Shown in pieces: positions 6,914 through 15,111 of a DNA stretch of 20,361 nt; within the stretch, counting starts at the first letter, position 1, and every line of letters begins with the position of its first letter. The position numbers and the translations under genes are program-made. Source of the DNA: CAZJGF01 sp964545665 (GTDB lineage Bacteria > Chloroflexota > Dehalococcoidia > GIF9 > AB-539-J10); contig CAZJGF010000017.1 of assembly GCA_964545665.1 (NCBI GenBank), positions 1 to 20,361 on the forward strand. Reading direction: 5' to 3'. The notes below the pieces were generated by a model. The model was not told where the DNA came from. It searched no databases and was given only the letters and a program-made list of their open reading frames with translations.

Positions 6914-8476
6914 ATGGGCTCTGAGGTTTTTTACCGTAAGTGGCGTCCGCAGACATTAGCTGAGGTGGTGGGGCAGGAGCCGGTGACTCAAACTCTTCGT
7001 CATGCTGTGGAGAGCGGGAGAATAGCCCATGCGTATCTTTTCTGTGGTCCTCGAGGCACAGGAAAAACCAGCACAGGGCGCATTTTAGCTAAGGCGGTTA
7101 ATTGTCTCAATCAGGCTGGTGGCGAGCCATGCAATGACTGCGATATATGTCACTCTATTACCGAAGGCAGATCATTAGATGTAATAGAGATAGATGCTGC
7201 CAGCAATCGTGGCATTGATGAGGTTCGAAGTCTCAGAGAAAAAGTAAACTATGCCCCAAGCCTTGCTCGCTATAAGGTGTACATTGTAGATGAAGTTCAT
7301 ATGCTTACTGAGGCGGCTTCTAATGCCTTGCTAAAGACTTTGGAGGAGCCACCTCCTCACGTTATTTTTGTGCTGGCTACTACAGAGCCGCATAAGGTGA
7401 TAGCTACTATCATGTCGAGGTGTCAGCGGTTCGATTTTCATCGCCTGTCTCAACAGGCAATAATGGGCAAGCTGGAGTTGATATGCCAGAAAGAGGAGGT
7501 TCATACTGGGGCTGAGTCTTTGAAGCTTATTGCCCGAGCAGCTACGGGAAGCCTGCGTGACGCTGAAAATATATTGCAGCAGTTATTGACATACCATGGC
7601 AATCAAATTGATTTTGGCCAGGTTCAGACGGCATTAGGACTGACTGGAGATTCCCGAATCAGGCTACTGGCGAAACATATTGTTAATAAGGATATTTCTG
7701 CTGGTCTGCAAGTCATAAATAGCATTAATAACGATGGCATTGACCTTCGTCAGTTTAGTTTGGAGTTGGTGGAATACCTTCGTGGGTTGTTGCTGGCTAA
7801 GTCTGATTGTGAGGGGGCTCTGGACGTTACCCCTGAGGATTTGGCTGAGATGAAAGGCCTTGTGGCCACCACCACGCTCGATTACTTGCTTGTGATGGTC
7901 AAACTTTTTTCCAGTGTAGAATTCCGCAGTGATAACTATTCCCCCTTGCCTCTGGAGTTAGCTTTAATAAACTGTGTTTTGTCTTCAGCTAGCGAGCAAG
8001 AGCAGCCAACGGTAGCTGAGTTTTCAGGGGGAGCCGAGGTTACCGAGTCATCTCACGAAGTGCCTGAACCTTCTGAAGAGGCTGAAACTCGTGGGGCGGT
8101 ACATAGTGCAGAGGCTTTAAGTCGAGAAGTCTCCCAAGATTTTGGCGATTTTAGTGGCCGGTGGAAGGAGTTCATTCAGTCTTTGCGGGGGGAGGGCTCC
8201 AGTGGCAATTTGGATGCTTTTTTGCGTAGCGCTTGTGAGCCACTAGCCCTTGAAGATGATACTCTGACATTAGGCTTTTACTATTCCTTTCATAAAGAGA
8301 AGATCGAAGACCCCAAATACCGCCATTTAGTGGAGAGAAAGCTCAAAGAGGTTTTTGGTCGGCCATACAAAATAAAGTGTATCTTAGTTGAGCATAAGAG
8401 CGAAATGTCACAGTCAAAGGAGCAAAACCCGTTGATTAAGGCTGCTCTGGAAATGGGGGCTGAAATTAAGGAGTGA
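6914..8476 (+). CDS. dnaX: DNA polymerase III subunit gamma/tau
   Basis: The clamp-loader ATPase subunit of the replicative polymerase. From ATG 6914 the protein has 520 residues. Seen are the FYRKWRPQTLAEVVGQE start typical of DnaX, Walker A GPRGTGKT at 45-52, a four-Cys zinc module (Cys64, Cys73, Cys76, Cys79), Walker B VDEVHM at 125-130, LLKTLEEPP at 139-147 and the sensor/arginine-finger SRC at 168-170. Domain III follows, then an acidic linker (about 370-410) and a tau-like C-terminal domain beginning FSGRWKEFIQSL. An upstream TTG (6881) in frame is rejected because it would start inside the promoter-like region. No A-rich slippery heptamer was noticed where gamma frameshifting would occur. 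Confidence 0.96.
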   Translation: MGSEVFYRKWRPQTLAEVVGQEPVTQTLRHAVESGRIAHAYLFCGPRGTGKTSTGRILAKAVNCLNQAGGEPCNDCDICHSITEGRSLDVIEIDAASNRGIDEVRSLREKVNYAPSLARYKVYIVDEVHMLTEAASNALLKTLEEPPPHVIFVLATTEPHKVIATIMSRCQRFDFHRLSQQAIMGKLELICQKEEVHTGAESLKLIARAATGSLRDAENILQQLLTYHGNQIDFGQVQTALGLTGDSRIRLLAKHIVNKDISAGLQVINSINNDGIDLRQFSLELVEYLRGLLLAKSDCEGALDVTPEDLAEMKGLVATTTLDYLLVMVKLFSSVEFRSDNYSPLPLELALINCVLSSASEQEQPTVAEFSGGAEVTESSHEVPEPSEEAETRGAVHSAEALSREVSQDFGDFSGRWKEFIQSLRGEGSSGNLDAFLRSACEPLALEDDTLTLGFYYSFHKEKIEDPKYRHLVERKLKEVFGRPYKIKCILVEHKSEMSQSKEQNPLIKAALEMGAEIKE

Positions 8477-8500
8477 GTGAGTGAGCAGTCAGCGAGCTTA

Positions 8501-8600
8501 TGTCACCTTGAGCGAAGCGAGGGGTAGAAGGGTTCTAGGATGCTTTGCAGAGGTTTATACTGAGTGGGATTCTTGGGTCACTCTGCTCCTCAGAATGACA
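8501..8600. repeat. Degenerate inverted-repeat element in the dnaX-recR gap
   Basis: The left end (TGTCACCTTGAGCGAAGCGA, 8501-8520) and the reverse complement of the right end (8581-8600, beginning TGTCATTCTGAG) are variants of the same TGTCAyyCTGAG motif, making a roughly 100-base inverted structure with no coding capacity. It resembles short palindromic or MITE-like intergenic repeats. No transposase or target duplication was identified. Confidence 0.65.
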
Positions 8601-8603
8601 GAA

Positions 8604-8630
8604 AGCGAAGGGCTCAGAATAACAACGAGG
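8604..8630. repeat. Additional half-copy of the palindromic repeat
   Basis: On the minus strand these bases contain TTATTCTGAGCCCTTCGCTT, another variant of the motif at 8501-8600 and 5340-5370, lying directly beside the larger element and just before the recR ribosome-binding site. Confidence 0.5.
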
Positions 8631-8648
8631 TGAACACTTTAAGGAAAG

Positions 8649-9245
8649 ATGGCAACTACTGAACCTGTAGCTAAGTTGGTGGAGGCATTTAGTAAATTGC
8701 CTGGAATTGGGCCGAAAGGCGCTCAGAGGTTGACTTATTATTTGTTGCGCAGTCCAGTTGAAGAGGCCAGAGCTTTAGCTGAGGCTATTTTGGCTTTGGG
8801 GGAAAAGATAAGACTTTGTTCGGTTTGTTTCAATATTACTGATTGTGACCCTTGCCTTATTTGCCAGGACAAAGAGCGAGACCATTCCAAGATTTGCGTG
8901 GTAGAGAGGCCTTCAGATATTCCTCCGCTGGAACAGACGGGGAAGTATAGTGGTGTTTACCACGTTCTCCATGGGACTATTAGCCCGGCGCAAGGAATAG
9001 GTTCCAGGGAGCTAAAGATGAAGGAGCTTCTACTTCGTCTTCAAGATGGTCAGGTCACTGAGGTGATTCTGGCCACCAATCCTAATGTGGAGGGTGAAGC
9101 TACGGCTATGTATCTTCGGCAGATGATTCAACCTTTGGACATTCGCATTAGTCGTTTGGCTCGTGGCTTGCCATTTGGTGCCGATCTGGAATACGCCGAT
9201 GCTATGACCTTACGTCAAGCCATTGAAGACCGGCAGGAATTCTAG
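8649..9245 (+). CDS. recR: Recombination protein RecR
   Basis: RecR works with RecO (and RecF) to load RecA onto gapped DNA. The 198-residue product is full length. In order: N-terminal helix-hairpin-helix (LPGIGPKGAQRL), a zinc finger with Cys57, Cys60, Cys69 and Cys72 in the C-x2-C-x8-C-x2-C pattern, and a Toprim domain with VVERPSDI and LHGTISPAQGIG, then TNPNVEGEATAMYL. The C-terminal RLARGLPFGADLEYAD is diagnostic. AAGGAAAG precedes the ATG. It is followed after 10 bases by recO, its functional partner. In many bacteria ybaB lies between dnaX and recR, but not here. Confidence 0.97.
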   Translation: MATTEPVAKLVEAFSKLPGIGPKGAQRLTYYLLRSPVEEARALAEAILALGEKIRLCSVCFNITDCDPCLICQDKERDHSKICVVERPSDIPPLEQTGKYSGVYHVLHGTISPAQGIGSRELKMKELLLRLQDGQVTEVILATNPNVEGEATAMYLRQMIQPLDIRISRLARGLPFGADLEYADAMTLRQAIEDRQEF

Positions 9246-9255
9246 AAGCGTAGGG

Positions 9256-10041
9256 ATGGGAGCGCCTCGGAATTATCAGACTCACGCCGTTGTTATCAAG
9301 GAAACCAGGATTGGCGAAGTTGATAAGATTCTTACCATTTATACTCCAGAGCTTGGTAAACTCAAGGCAGTAGCTAGGGGAGCTTGCCGTCCGGGGAGTA
9401 AGCTGGGTGGTAATGTAGAACCTCTGACCTATAGCTTGCTGATGTTAGCCAAGGGGCGGAACCTTGATATTGTTACTCAAAGTCAGACTGCTGACGCTTT
9501 CCCAGCTTTGAAGAGTGACTTATGGCGTATGGCCTGTGGTTTGTACATTCTAGAACTCGTTGATTCCTTCACCGTGGAGAATAATGAAAATGGCCCATTG
9601 TTTGATTTGTTGCTTAACGCCTTGAACTGGCTGTGCCAATCTGACAATAATGAAACTGTGTTACGTTACTTTGAGCTGCATCTGCTTGATTGTCTTGGCT
9701 ATCGTCCTCAACTACAGCGATGTGTCATCTGCAATTCGCCCATCAAACCGGTGGTCAACTTTTTTGGTTTTGGGCAAGGTGGAATTCTGTGCTCCAACTG
9801 CGGCCAAAAAGATCCTGCGGCTCATTCTATTTCGGTAGAAGTTTTGAAAGTGCTTCGTTTATGGCAGCGATGTGACTACGCTACGGCAAGGCGAGTGGTC
9901 TTGAAATCTGAATTGGCTTTGGAACTGGAGCAAGTGATGCAGGGGTATATCAAGTATCTTTTGCAGCGAGAGGTGAAATCAATAGCTTGGCTGGATGAGT
10001 TAAGGAAGACACAGTTTGACAACAGTCATGTGAGAGGCTAA
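9256..10041 (+). CDS. recO: DNA repair protein RecO
   Basis: RecO binds SSB and single-stranded DNA and, with RecR, promotes RecA loading and strand annealing. The 261-residue protein has an N-terminal OB fold (THAVVIKETRIGEVDKILTI, then GKLKAVARGACRPGSK) and a C-terminal helical domain carrying a zinc site, Cys156/Cys159 (CVIC) and Cys179/Cys182 (CSNC). ATG 9256 was preferred to the in-frame TTG at 9223, which overlaps recR and adds a poorly conserved-looking leader; the ribosome-binding site is weak for both. It likely shares a transcript with recR. Confidence 0.93.
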   Translation: MGAPRNYQTHAVVIKETRIGEVDKILTIYTPELGKLKAVARGACRPGSKLGGNVEPLTYSLLMLAKGRNLDIVTQSQTADAFPALKSDLWRMACGLYILELVDSFTVENNENGPLFDLLLNALNWLCQSDNNETVLRYFELHLLDCLGYRPQLQRCVICNSPIKPVVNFFGFGQGGILCSNCGQKDPAAHSISVEVLKVLRLWQRCDYATARRVVLKSELALELEQVMQGYIKYLLQREVKSIAWLDELRKTQFDNSHVRG

Positions 10042-10160
10042 AATCGCTGCTCAATTGAAATCAGCATGGATGCGATGCGGGCGGGTTAATTTTGGATACT
10101 AACTGAGATCGAAGCTAGGATGGTAGATTTGTCTCCTATACTCGAGTTAAATCCCCTCTC

Positions 10161-10189
10161 TTAGAGTTAGTTCTACTTGAAGGTATAAT
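10161..10189 (+). promoter_or_regulatory. Candidate promoter for trkA-trkH
   Basis: TATAAT at 10184-10189 with a weak TTAGAG (10161-10166) 17 bases upstream. A start near 10196 leaves a leader of about 27 bases with an AGGGAG ribosome-binding site before the GTG at 10223. The rest of the 181-base gap after recO shows no gene and no recognisable riboswitch. Confidence 0.45.
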
Positions 10190-10222
10190 CAGCAGCAATT
10201 CTATTCAGGGAGTGAAGTATAA

Positions 10223-11593
10223 GTGTACATTATTATAATTGGTGCAGGTGCAACAGGTCTATATATAGCATCTTTGCTATCAAGGGAGGGACAGGAGATA
10301 ACTATGGTGGAGCAATCTGGGGAAGTGGTAGAAAACGTTCGCCGTGAGTTGGATGTTGGAGTCATTCTCGGGAACGCTGCAACTCCCAGAGTTCTGCGGG
10401 AGGCAGAGGTACAGCGTGCTGATCTGGTTGTTGCTACCACTGACAGTGACGAGACCAATATGATTGCCTGCTTTATGGCTAGAGAGTTGGGAGCCAATAA
10501 GACTGTAGCCAGAGTTCGCAATCCCGAGTACTCAGGGTATTTCGTAGTGGGTGCTAAGTCACCCTATGCTCCCAGAAGGGTGGTCAGGCCAAGGAATCTG
10601 GGGATAGACCTTTTCGTTAACCCAGAGATTGAGGCTGCTAACGGGATAGTGGGCATACTGTCAAGCCTTTATGTAACGCCAGTGGAGGAGCTCGCTGACG
10701 GGCGTGTTCAGGTGAGAGAGTTCAAGGTGGAGGAAGCAGCAGCAGCAGTGGCGGATAAGCCACTTTCTGATATTACTTTCCCGAGGCCGTGTGTAGTTGT
10801 GGTAGTGGCCCGCTCTGATGGAGTCAAGGTGCCCGGCAATGATGAAATCATAAGAGAAGGTGACCATGTCTATTTGCTTGCTGCAAGAAAGGATATGGAT
10901 GAGTTAGGAGCAGATTTTGGCCAGCCGAAGCTAGCAACGAAAACTGTGATGGTTTTTGGTGGTGGCAACGTTGGGTTTCATGTTGCTGAGGAACTTGAAA
11001 AGCGTGGAGTGCAGGTGAAGCTTATTGAAAAAAGCGCCAGCCGGTGTCAAGAGATCAGCACGAAGTTAAAACGGACAGTAGTGGTACAAGGTGGAGACCC
11101 TGATCGTGCTTTACTTACTGATGAAGGAGTTGCCTCCTCAGATGCCTTCGTAGCTGCGACAGGTGACGAATCGCTTAATATACTTGCTGGGTTGGTGGCT
11201 AAGAATCTGGGTGTTTCTCGCAGTATCGTATTGGTTGATAAGCCGGAATATATTGCACTGGCCGAAGCGGTTGGCGTTGATGTGGCTGTGTCACCTCTCC
11301 TACTTTGTGGCAGTAAAGTCGCTCGCTTTGTTCTCCGTGGTGGGGCAATCGCAGTATCCTTGTTGGTAAATGAACAAGCACAGGCTATCGAATTCATCGT
11401 TAGTCCAACCGCGCCTATCACGGAGCAAAAGGCTAAGGATATCAAGTTGCCCAAAGGGGCGATTATGGGAGCCATTATTCGCAGCGATGCAGTCATCATT
11501 CCACCCGGCGATAATGTTGTGGAGCCGGGGGACCATGTAGTCATAGTATCTCTTCTCTCATCTATCCCTTCGGTTGAGAAGCTTTTCAAGTAA
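10223..11593 (+). CDS. trkA: Trk potassium uptake regulator TrkA
   Basis: The cytoplasmic ring-forming regulator of the TrkH channel, gated by NAD(H)/nucleotides. The 456-residue protein is a tandem duplication: RCK-N with GAGATG at 7-12 and Glu30, TrkA-C (about 145-225), a second RCK-N with GGGNVG at 246-251, and a second TrkA-C to the end. The segment between RNPEY (near 100) and the NPE motif (133-135) is about 10 residues longer than in E. coli TrkA as I remember it. The start is GTG with AGGGAG upstream. trkH begins 3 bases after the stop, so the two form an operon. Confidence 0.94.
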   Translation: MYIIIIGAGATGLYIASLLSREGQEITMVEQSGEVVENVRRELDVGVILGNAATPRVLREAEVQRADLVVATTDSDETNMIACFMARELGANKTVARVRNPEYSGYFVVGAKSPYAPRRVVRPRNLGIDLFVNPEIEAANGIVGILSSLYVTPVEELADGRVQVREFKVEEAAAAVADKPLSDITFPRPCVVVVVARSDGVKVPGNDEIIREGDHVYLLAARKDMDELGADFGQPKLATKTVMVFGGGNVGFHVAEELEKRGVQVKLIEKSASRCQEISTKLKRTVVVQGGDPDRALLTDEGVASSDAFVAATGDESLNILAGLVAKNLGVSRSIVLVDKPEYIALAEAVGVDVAVSPLLLCGSKVARFVLRGGAIAVSLLVNEQAQAIEFIVSPTAPITEQKAKDIKLPKGAIMGAIIRSDAVIIPPGDNVVEPGDHVVIVSLLSSIPSVEKLFK

Positions 11594-11596
11594 AGA

Positions 11597-13054
11597 GTGA
11601 AGACAAAGGTCGTTATTCACTATCTGGGATTAGTAGTAACAATCTTGGGACTCCTCATGCTCTTTCCCCTAGCTTGGAGTCTCTATTATCGAGAGTCTGC
11701 TTTTCTTGCCTTTGCCATATCAGCCGGTATCACTACAGGCGCAGGTTTGTTGCTTTGGAAGTTGGTGCCTGGGGGTGAAGGAGACCTAACTCGGCGCGAA
11801 GGACTAGCAATAGTCACTGGAGCCTGGATACTAGCATCGGTCTTTGGAGCGCTCCCTTATGAACTGGCGGGCACTTTTCAGAGTTATCTCGATGCTTGTT
11901 TTGAGGCCATGTCGGGCTTTACTACGACTGGTGCGACAGTACTCACCTCGATTGAGAGCCAACCCCAAAGCATTCTTCTATGGCGCAATTTTACCCAGTG
12001 GCTTGGAGGCATGGGCATAGTGACCTTTTTTGTGGCTTTGTTTCCTATGTTGGGTATTGGCGCAGCTCATTTGTTTGAAGCTGAGATGCCGGGGCCTCAG
12101 CCTGAGCGATTGGGGGGACGCATCCGTGATACGGCAAGGACTCTGTGGTGGTTGTACCTTGGCTTGTCGGCTCTAGAAATTGCTCTGCTGTGGCTTGTTG
12201 GAAGAATACCGACGTTTGATGCCTTGACTATTACCTTTGGCACTATGCCTACAGGAGGCTTCTTACCCCAAAATATGAGCATCGGTGCCTATAATAGCAG
12301 CATATTTGTTACCAGCGTTGTTACCGTCTTCATGGTTGTGGCGGGTACAAACTTCGCGTTATATTATTACCTTTTATGGAAGCGCCAGCCCGGCCACCTT
12401 TTCAATAATCCGGAATTTCGCTTTTACATAGCCATCCTTGTTGCAGCCAGTCTTCTTATTACGTTAGATCTAGTGAGGAGCGCTGGACAGGCAGTGGGTG
12501 AAGCTTTCAGGCAGGCTACTTTTCAAGCTGTGTCTATTCAGACAACCACTGGTTTTGTCACAGCTGATTTCGCTGCCTGGCCATCGTTATCACAGTCGGT
12601 TCTACTTATCTTAATGATAATAGGTGCTTCAGCAGGTTCAACGGGAGGGGCATTAAAAGTAGTCAGAGTTCTGGTGCTGGTTAAGCATGCCTTCCGCCAG
12701 GTGGTTCTTACCTTTAGCCCGAGATCCGTCATTCCCTTGAAGCTTGGAGGGAATGCCTTATCTGAGAGTGTTGTATCGGGGATTGTAGGCACTTCTATTT
12801 TGTATTTTGCTACTCTCATAATAGGTTTCTTAGCAATGAGTGCTATGGGGCTGGATCATATCTCTGCCCTTTCCTCTGTTGCTGCTACCTTGGGCAATGT
12901 TGGTCCTGGCTTAGGTTCTGTGGGACCAGCGGAGAATTATTTCCTCCTCCCATCATTGGGTAAGATCGTCCTCATGCTATGTATGCTAGTTGGCCGCCTT
13001 GAGTTCTTCACAGTTCTGGTGCTTCTTAGCCCTGCATTTTGGCAATGGAGGTAG
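11597..13054 (+). CDS. trkH: Trk potassium channel subunit TrkH
   Basis: The membrane-embedded potassium-translocating subunit. The 485-residue protein has four membrane-pore-membrane repeats. The four pore loops are visible: TTTGA at 109-113, TMPTGGF at 216-222, QTTTGF at 315-320 and ATLGNVGPG at 430-438, each carrying the conserved selectivity-filter Gly. SAGSTGGALK at 345-354 and GRLEFFT near 466-472 are also characteristic. The start is GTG. Length and sequence fit TrkH better than the shorter KtrB. With trkA immediately upstream, a complete Trk system is present; its activity would rise at low potassium or high osmolarity. Confidence 0.95.
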   Translation: MKTKVVIHYLGLVVTILGLLMLFPLAWSLYYRESAFLAFAISAGITTGAGLLLWKLVPGGEGDLTRREGLAIVTGAWILASVFGALPYELAGTFQSYLDACFEAMSGFTTTGATVLTSIESQPQSILLWRNFTQWLGGMGIVTFFVALFPMLGIGAAHLFEAEMPGPQPERLGGRIRDTARTLWWLYLGLSALEIALLWLVGRIPTFDALTITFGTMPTGGFLPQNMSIGAYNSSIFVTSVVTVFMVVAGTNFALYYYLLWKRQPGHLFNNPEFRFYIAILVAASLLITLDLVRSAGQAVGEAFRQATFQAVSIQTTTGFVTADFAAWPSLSQSVLLILMIIGASAGSTGGALKVVRVLVLVKHAFRQVVLTFSPRSVIPLKLGGNALSESVVSGIVGTSILYFATLIIGFLAMSAMGLDHISALSSVAATLGNVGPGLGSVGPAENYFLLPSLGKIVLMLCMLVGRLEFFTVLVLLSPAFWQWR

Positions 13055-13079
13055 GAAATTGCAGTTTTGGAATATCCCA

Positions 13080-13108
13080 TTGACAATGGTTGGGGAAGAA
13101 ACTAAAAT
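13080..13108 (+). promoter_or_regulatory. Strong candidate promoter for the APC permease cluster
   Basis: A perfect TTGACA (13080-13085), a 17-base spacer and TAAAAT (13103-13108) form the best sigma-70-type match in the window. Transcription near 13115 would leave a leader of about 23 bases, so the permease-Usp-RCK cluster can be expressed separately from trkAH. Confidence 0.65.
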
Positions 13109-13137
13109 CGCCGAGCAGAAAAATAGGGTAGTACTTA

Positions 13138-14643
13138 TTGGTTGACAATTGGCATCCCAAACCAGGCGACAGGTTTGTTCGCCGTCCTCGCGCTAAAGCT
13201 CATCCCTTAAGACGAGTTCTCGGGGTATTTGGCTTATTCAGTGCTGGCTACGGCAACGTTGGCTCGTCTATATATTATGCCTTAGGTCTGGTGGCTCTAA
13301 TTGCTTTGGGGGCAACTCCTATAGTCCTCCTTATTGCTGGTATTTTCTTCATCTTCACTGCCCTTTCCTATGCTGAAGGCACAGCTATGATACCTGAGGC
13401 TGGCGGCTCGGCCAGTTTTGCCCATCGAGGATTTGGCGATTTATGTGGTTCTGTAGCAGGTTCTGCCTTGGCATTTAGCTACATTGTGACCATTGCTATC
13501 TCTGCTTATACCGTTCCATCCTATTTGGGGTATTTCTGGGAACCGCTCAAAGATTCAGCAGCGGTGGGTACAATTGTGGCTATGGGAATCGTTTTCTTCT
13601 TGATGTGGCTGAATATCATTGGCGTGAAGGAATCTTCGATTTTGAACATAGCTTTTGCCGTATTGGATGTGGCAACTCAGGTACTTATTATAATCCTGGC
13701 TATTTTCTTCTTTTTTGGCCCTGAGCCTCAAGTCTTTTTCCAAAATGTTGTGGGTAACTGGCCAACAACATCCAGTCTGGTTTTTGGCGTTGCTATGGCT
13801 AGCCTCGCCTATACCGGTGTGGAGACTGTATCACAGCTATCTGAAGAAACAAAACGCCCAAGTGTGAACGCCCCGAGGGCGTTAATCCTTATGATAGTTG
13901 TGGTGCTTGTACTGTTCAGTGGCATATCTGTGGCATCTTTGTCCACTATGACACCGGCCGAGTTAGCTTCGGAGTGGGCCAGGGATCCTGTAGCTGGCAT
14001 TGCCTACAGACTTTCCACAACCATAGTTCCCGGGGAGACAATAGCCGGATTGTTTCTAGCTGCAGTTCTCAAGGCTCTGCCTAGCTTAGTAGCTATATTG
14101 GCAGCTACCATTTTGATTATTGCAACCAACGCTGGGCTTATGGGTATTTCGCGATTAACCTTTGCTCTGGGAAAGTTTCGACTTATACCATCGACTTTGT
14201 CTGGTGTTCACTCCAGGTTTAAAACGCCTTATAGATCCATAATTCTATTTTCCTCTGTGGCTATTCTGCTGCTAGTTCCAGGATTCTTTGGTCCAGGCGC
14301 CTTTGGCCAATTGGGCAGGTTATATGTGTTTGGCTCCTTATTGGCCTTCGCCCTAGCTCATGCTTCCATACTTAGGTTACGGATAAGGCATCCTGAGCTT
14401 CCCCGGCCTTTTAAGTTGAGGGGCAATATCAAATTCAGGGGGCATGAGTTACCTATAACAGCCATCCTGGGGTTATTGGCTACCAGTGCTATTTGGCTAA
14501 TGGTGGTGGCTACACAGCCGTATACCAGATGGATTGGCTTTGGCTGGATGGCTTTTGGAGCTATTGCTTATTTTGTATTTCGCCAGCGGAAGCAGTTGCC
14601 CCTGATACGGACGGCAGAAGAGGGCAGAGCCTCTATTGACTAA
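13138..14643 (+). CDS. APC-superfamily permease, possibly a potassium importer (KimA/KUP-like)
   Basis: A 501-residue membrane protein with about 12 hydrophobic segments. APC hallmarks are the unwound first helix (SAGYGNVGSSIYY, 35-47), ALSYAEGTAMIPEAGGSASF (75-94) and ETVSQLSEETKRPSVNAPRA. Generic annotation would be amino acid permease. However, it heads a cluster with a universal stress protein and two RCK proteins, the type of subunit that gates potassium transporters, and lies next to trkAH. A by-eye alignment puts Asn40 and Tyr47 at the positions of Asp36 and Tyr43, recalled as ion-binding residues in Bacillus KimA. Potassium transport is inferred; amino acid transport remains possible. 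The start is TTG, the first codon after an in-frame stop that can initiate. Confidence 0.8.
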   Translation: MVDNWHPKPGDRFVRRPRAKAHPLRRVLGVFGLFSAGYGNVGSSIYYALGLVALIALGATPIVLLIAGIFFIFTALSYAEGTAMIPEAGGSASFAHRGFGDLCGSVAGSALAFSYIVTIAISAYTVPSYLGYFWEPLKDSAAVGTIVAMGIVFFLMWLNIIGVKESSILNIAFAVLDVATQVLIIILAIFFFFGPEPQVFFQNVVGNWPTTSSLVFGVAMASLAYTGVETVSQLSEETKRPSVNAPRALILMIVVVLVLFSGISVASLSTMTPAELASEWARDPVAGIAYRLSTTIVPGETIAGLFLAAVLKALPSLVAILAATILIIATNAGLMGISRLTFALGKFRLIPSTLSGVHSRFKTPYRSIILFSSVAILLLVPGFFGPGAFGQLGRLYVFGSLLAFALAHASILRLRIRHPELPRPFKLRGNIKFRGHELPITAILGLLATSAIWLMVVATQPYTRWIGFGWMAFGAIAYFVFRQRKQLPLIRTAEEGRASID

Positions 14644-14674
14644 TACAGAAGGATAGTTTAGTATCCGTTGACTT

Positions 14675-15097
14675 GTGGAAACAAAGAAGATTTTAGTGCC
14701 TATAAGCGGGAACGGTGCTGATGAAGATGCCATAGAATTGGCTTGTACGTTATCTAAGAGGTACAAAGCTACAATTTATGTTGCTTACGTTATTGAGGTG
14801 GAAAGAAGCCTTCCTCTAGATGCTCAGGTTGATTCAGAAACGGAAAAGGCGGAAGAGGTACTTACCCATGCTGAGGATGTGGCTGCTGAAGAGGGTTGCG
14901 ATATAGAAACAGATTTGCTCCAGGCTCGAGAAGCCGGCCCAGGGATTGTTGATGAAGCAATGGAGAGGGGGATAGACTTAATTATAGTTGGGGTGGGTTA
15001 CAAGAGGCGGCTTGGTATGTTCGACTTGGGTGCGACTATTCCTTATGTTCTAAAAGAGGCTCCCTGTCAGGTTTTGTTATACCGAGGGTCTATATAG
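14675..15097 (+). CDS. Universal stress protein, UspA family
   Basis: A 140-residue single Usp domain with the typical N-terminal KKILVPISGNGADEDAIELA and C-terminal IIVGVGYKRRLGMFDLGA, then YVLKEAPCQVLLYR. The ATP-binding signature G-x2-G-x9-G(S/T) is altered: Gly106 and Gly119 are there, but Tyr109 replaces the second Gly and Ala120 follows the last, so nucleotide binding is uncertain. The start is GTG. It lies 31 bases after the permease and 14 before the short RCK gene, so it is probably part of the transport unit; Usp domains are known to modulate several ion transporters. A direct role here is inferred. Confidence 0.9.
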   Translation: METKKILVPISGNGADEDAIELACTLSKRYKATIYVAYVIEVERSLPLDAQVDSETEKAEEVLTHAEDVAAEEGCDIETDLLQAREAGPGIVDEAMERGIDLIIVGVGYKRRLGMFDLGATIPYVLKEAPCQVLLYRGSI

Positions 15098-15111
15098 ACT
15101 GAGAATAAGCA

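Noticed and set aside
7230..7250. A-rich run in dnaX as a gamma frameshift site
   Set aside because: It lies in the ATPase domain rather than the domain III end, and is not an A AAA AAG heptamer in the right frame.
9223..9255. Upstream TTG start for recO overlapping recR
   Set aside because: The added residues (KTGRNSRSVG) are unlike RecO N-termini and ATG 9256 gives a normal start.
10042..10222. Riboswitch (c-di-AMP type) upstream of trkA
   Set aside because: The gap is 181 bases, but I could not see the conserved motifs or a convincing structure.
11047..11589. 180-codon minus-strand open frame opposite trkA
   Set aside because: It lies entirely within trkA, has a Ser/Thr/Pro-rich shadow composition and matches no recognised family.
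14651..14666. GGATA/TATCC hairpin between permease and Usp genes
   Set aside because: Only 5 bp with a 6-base loop and no U run; too weak to call a terminator.
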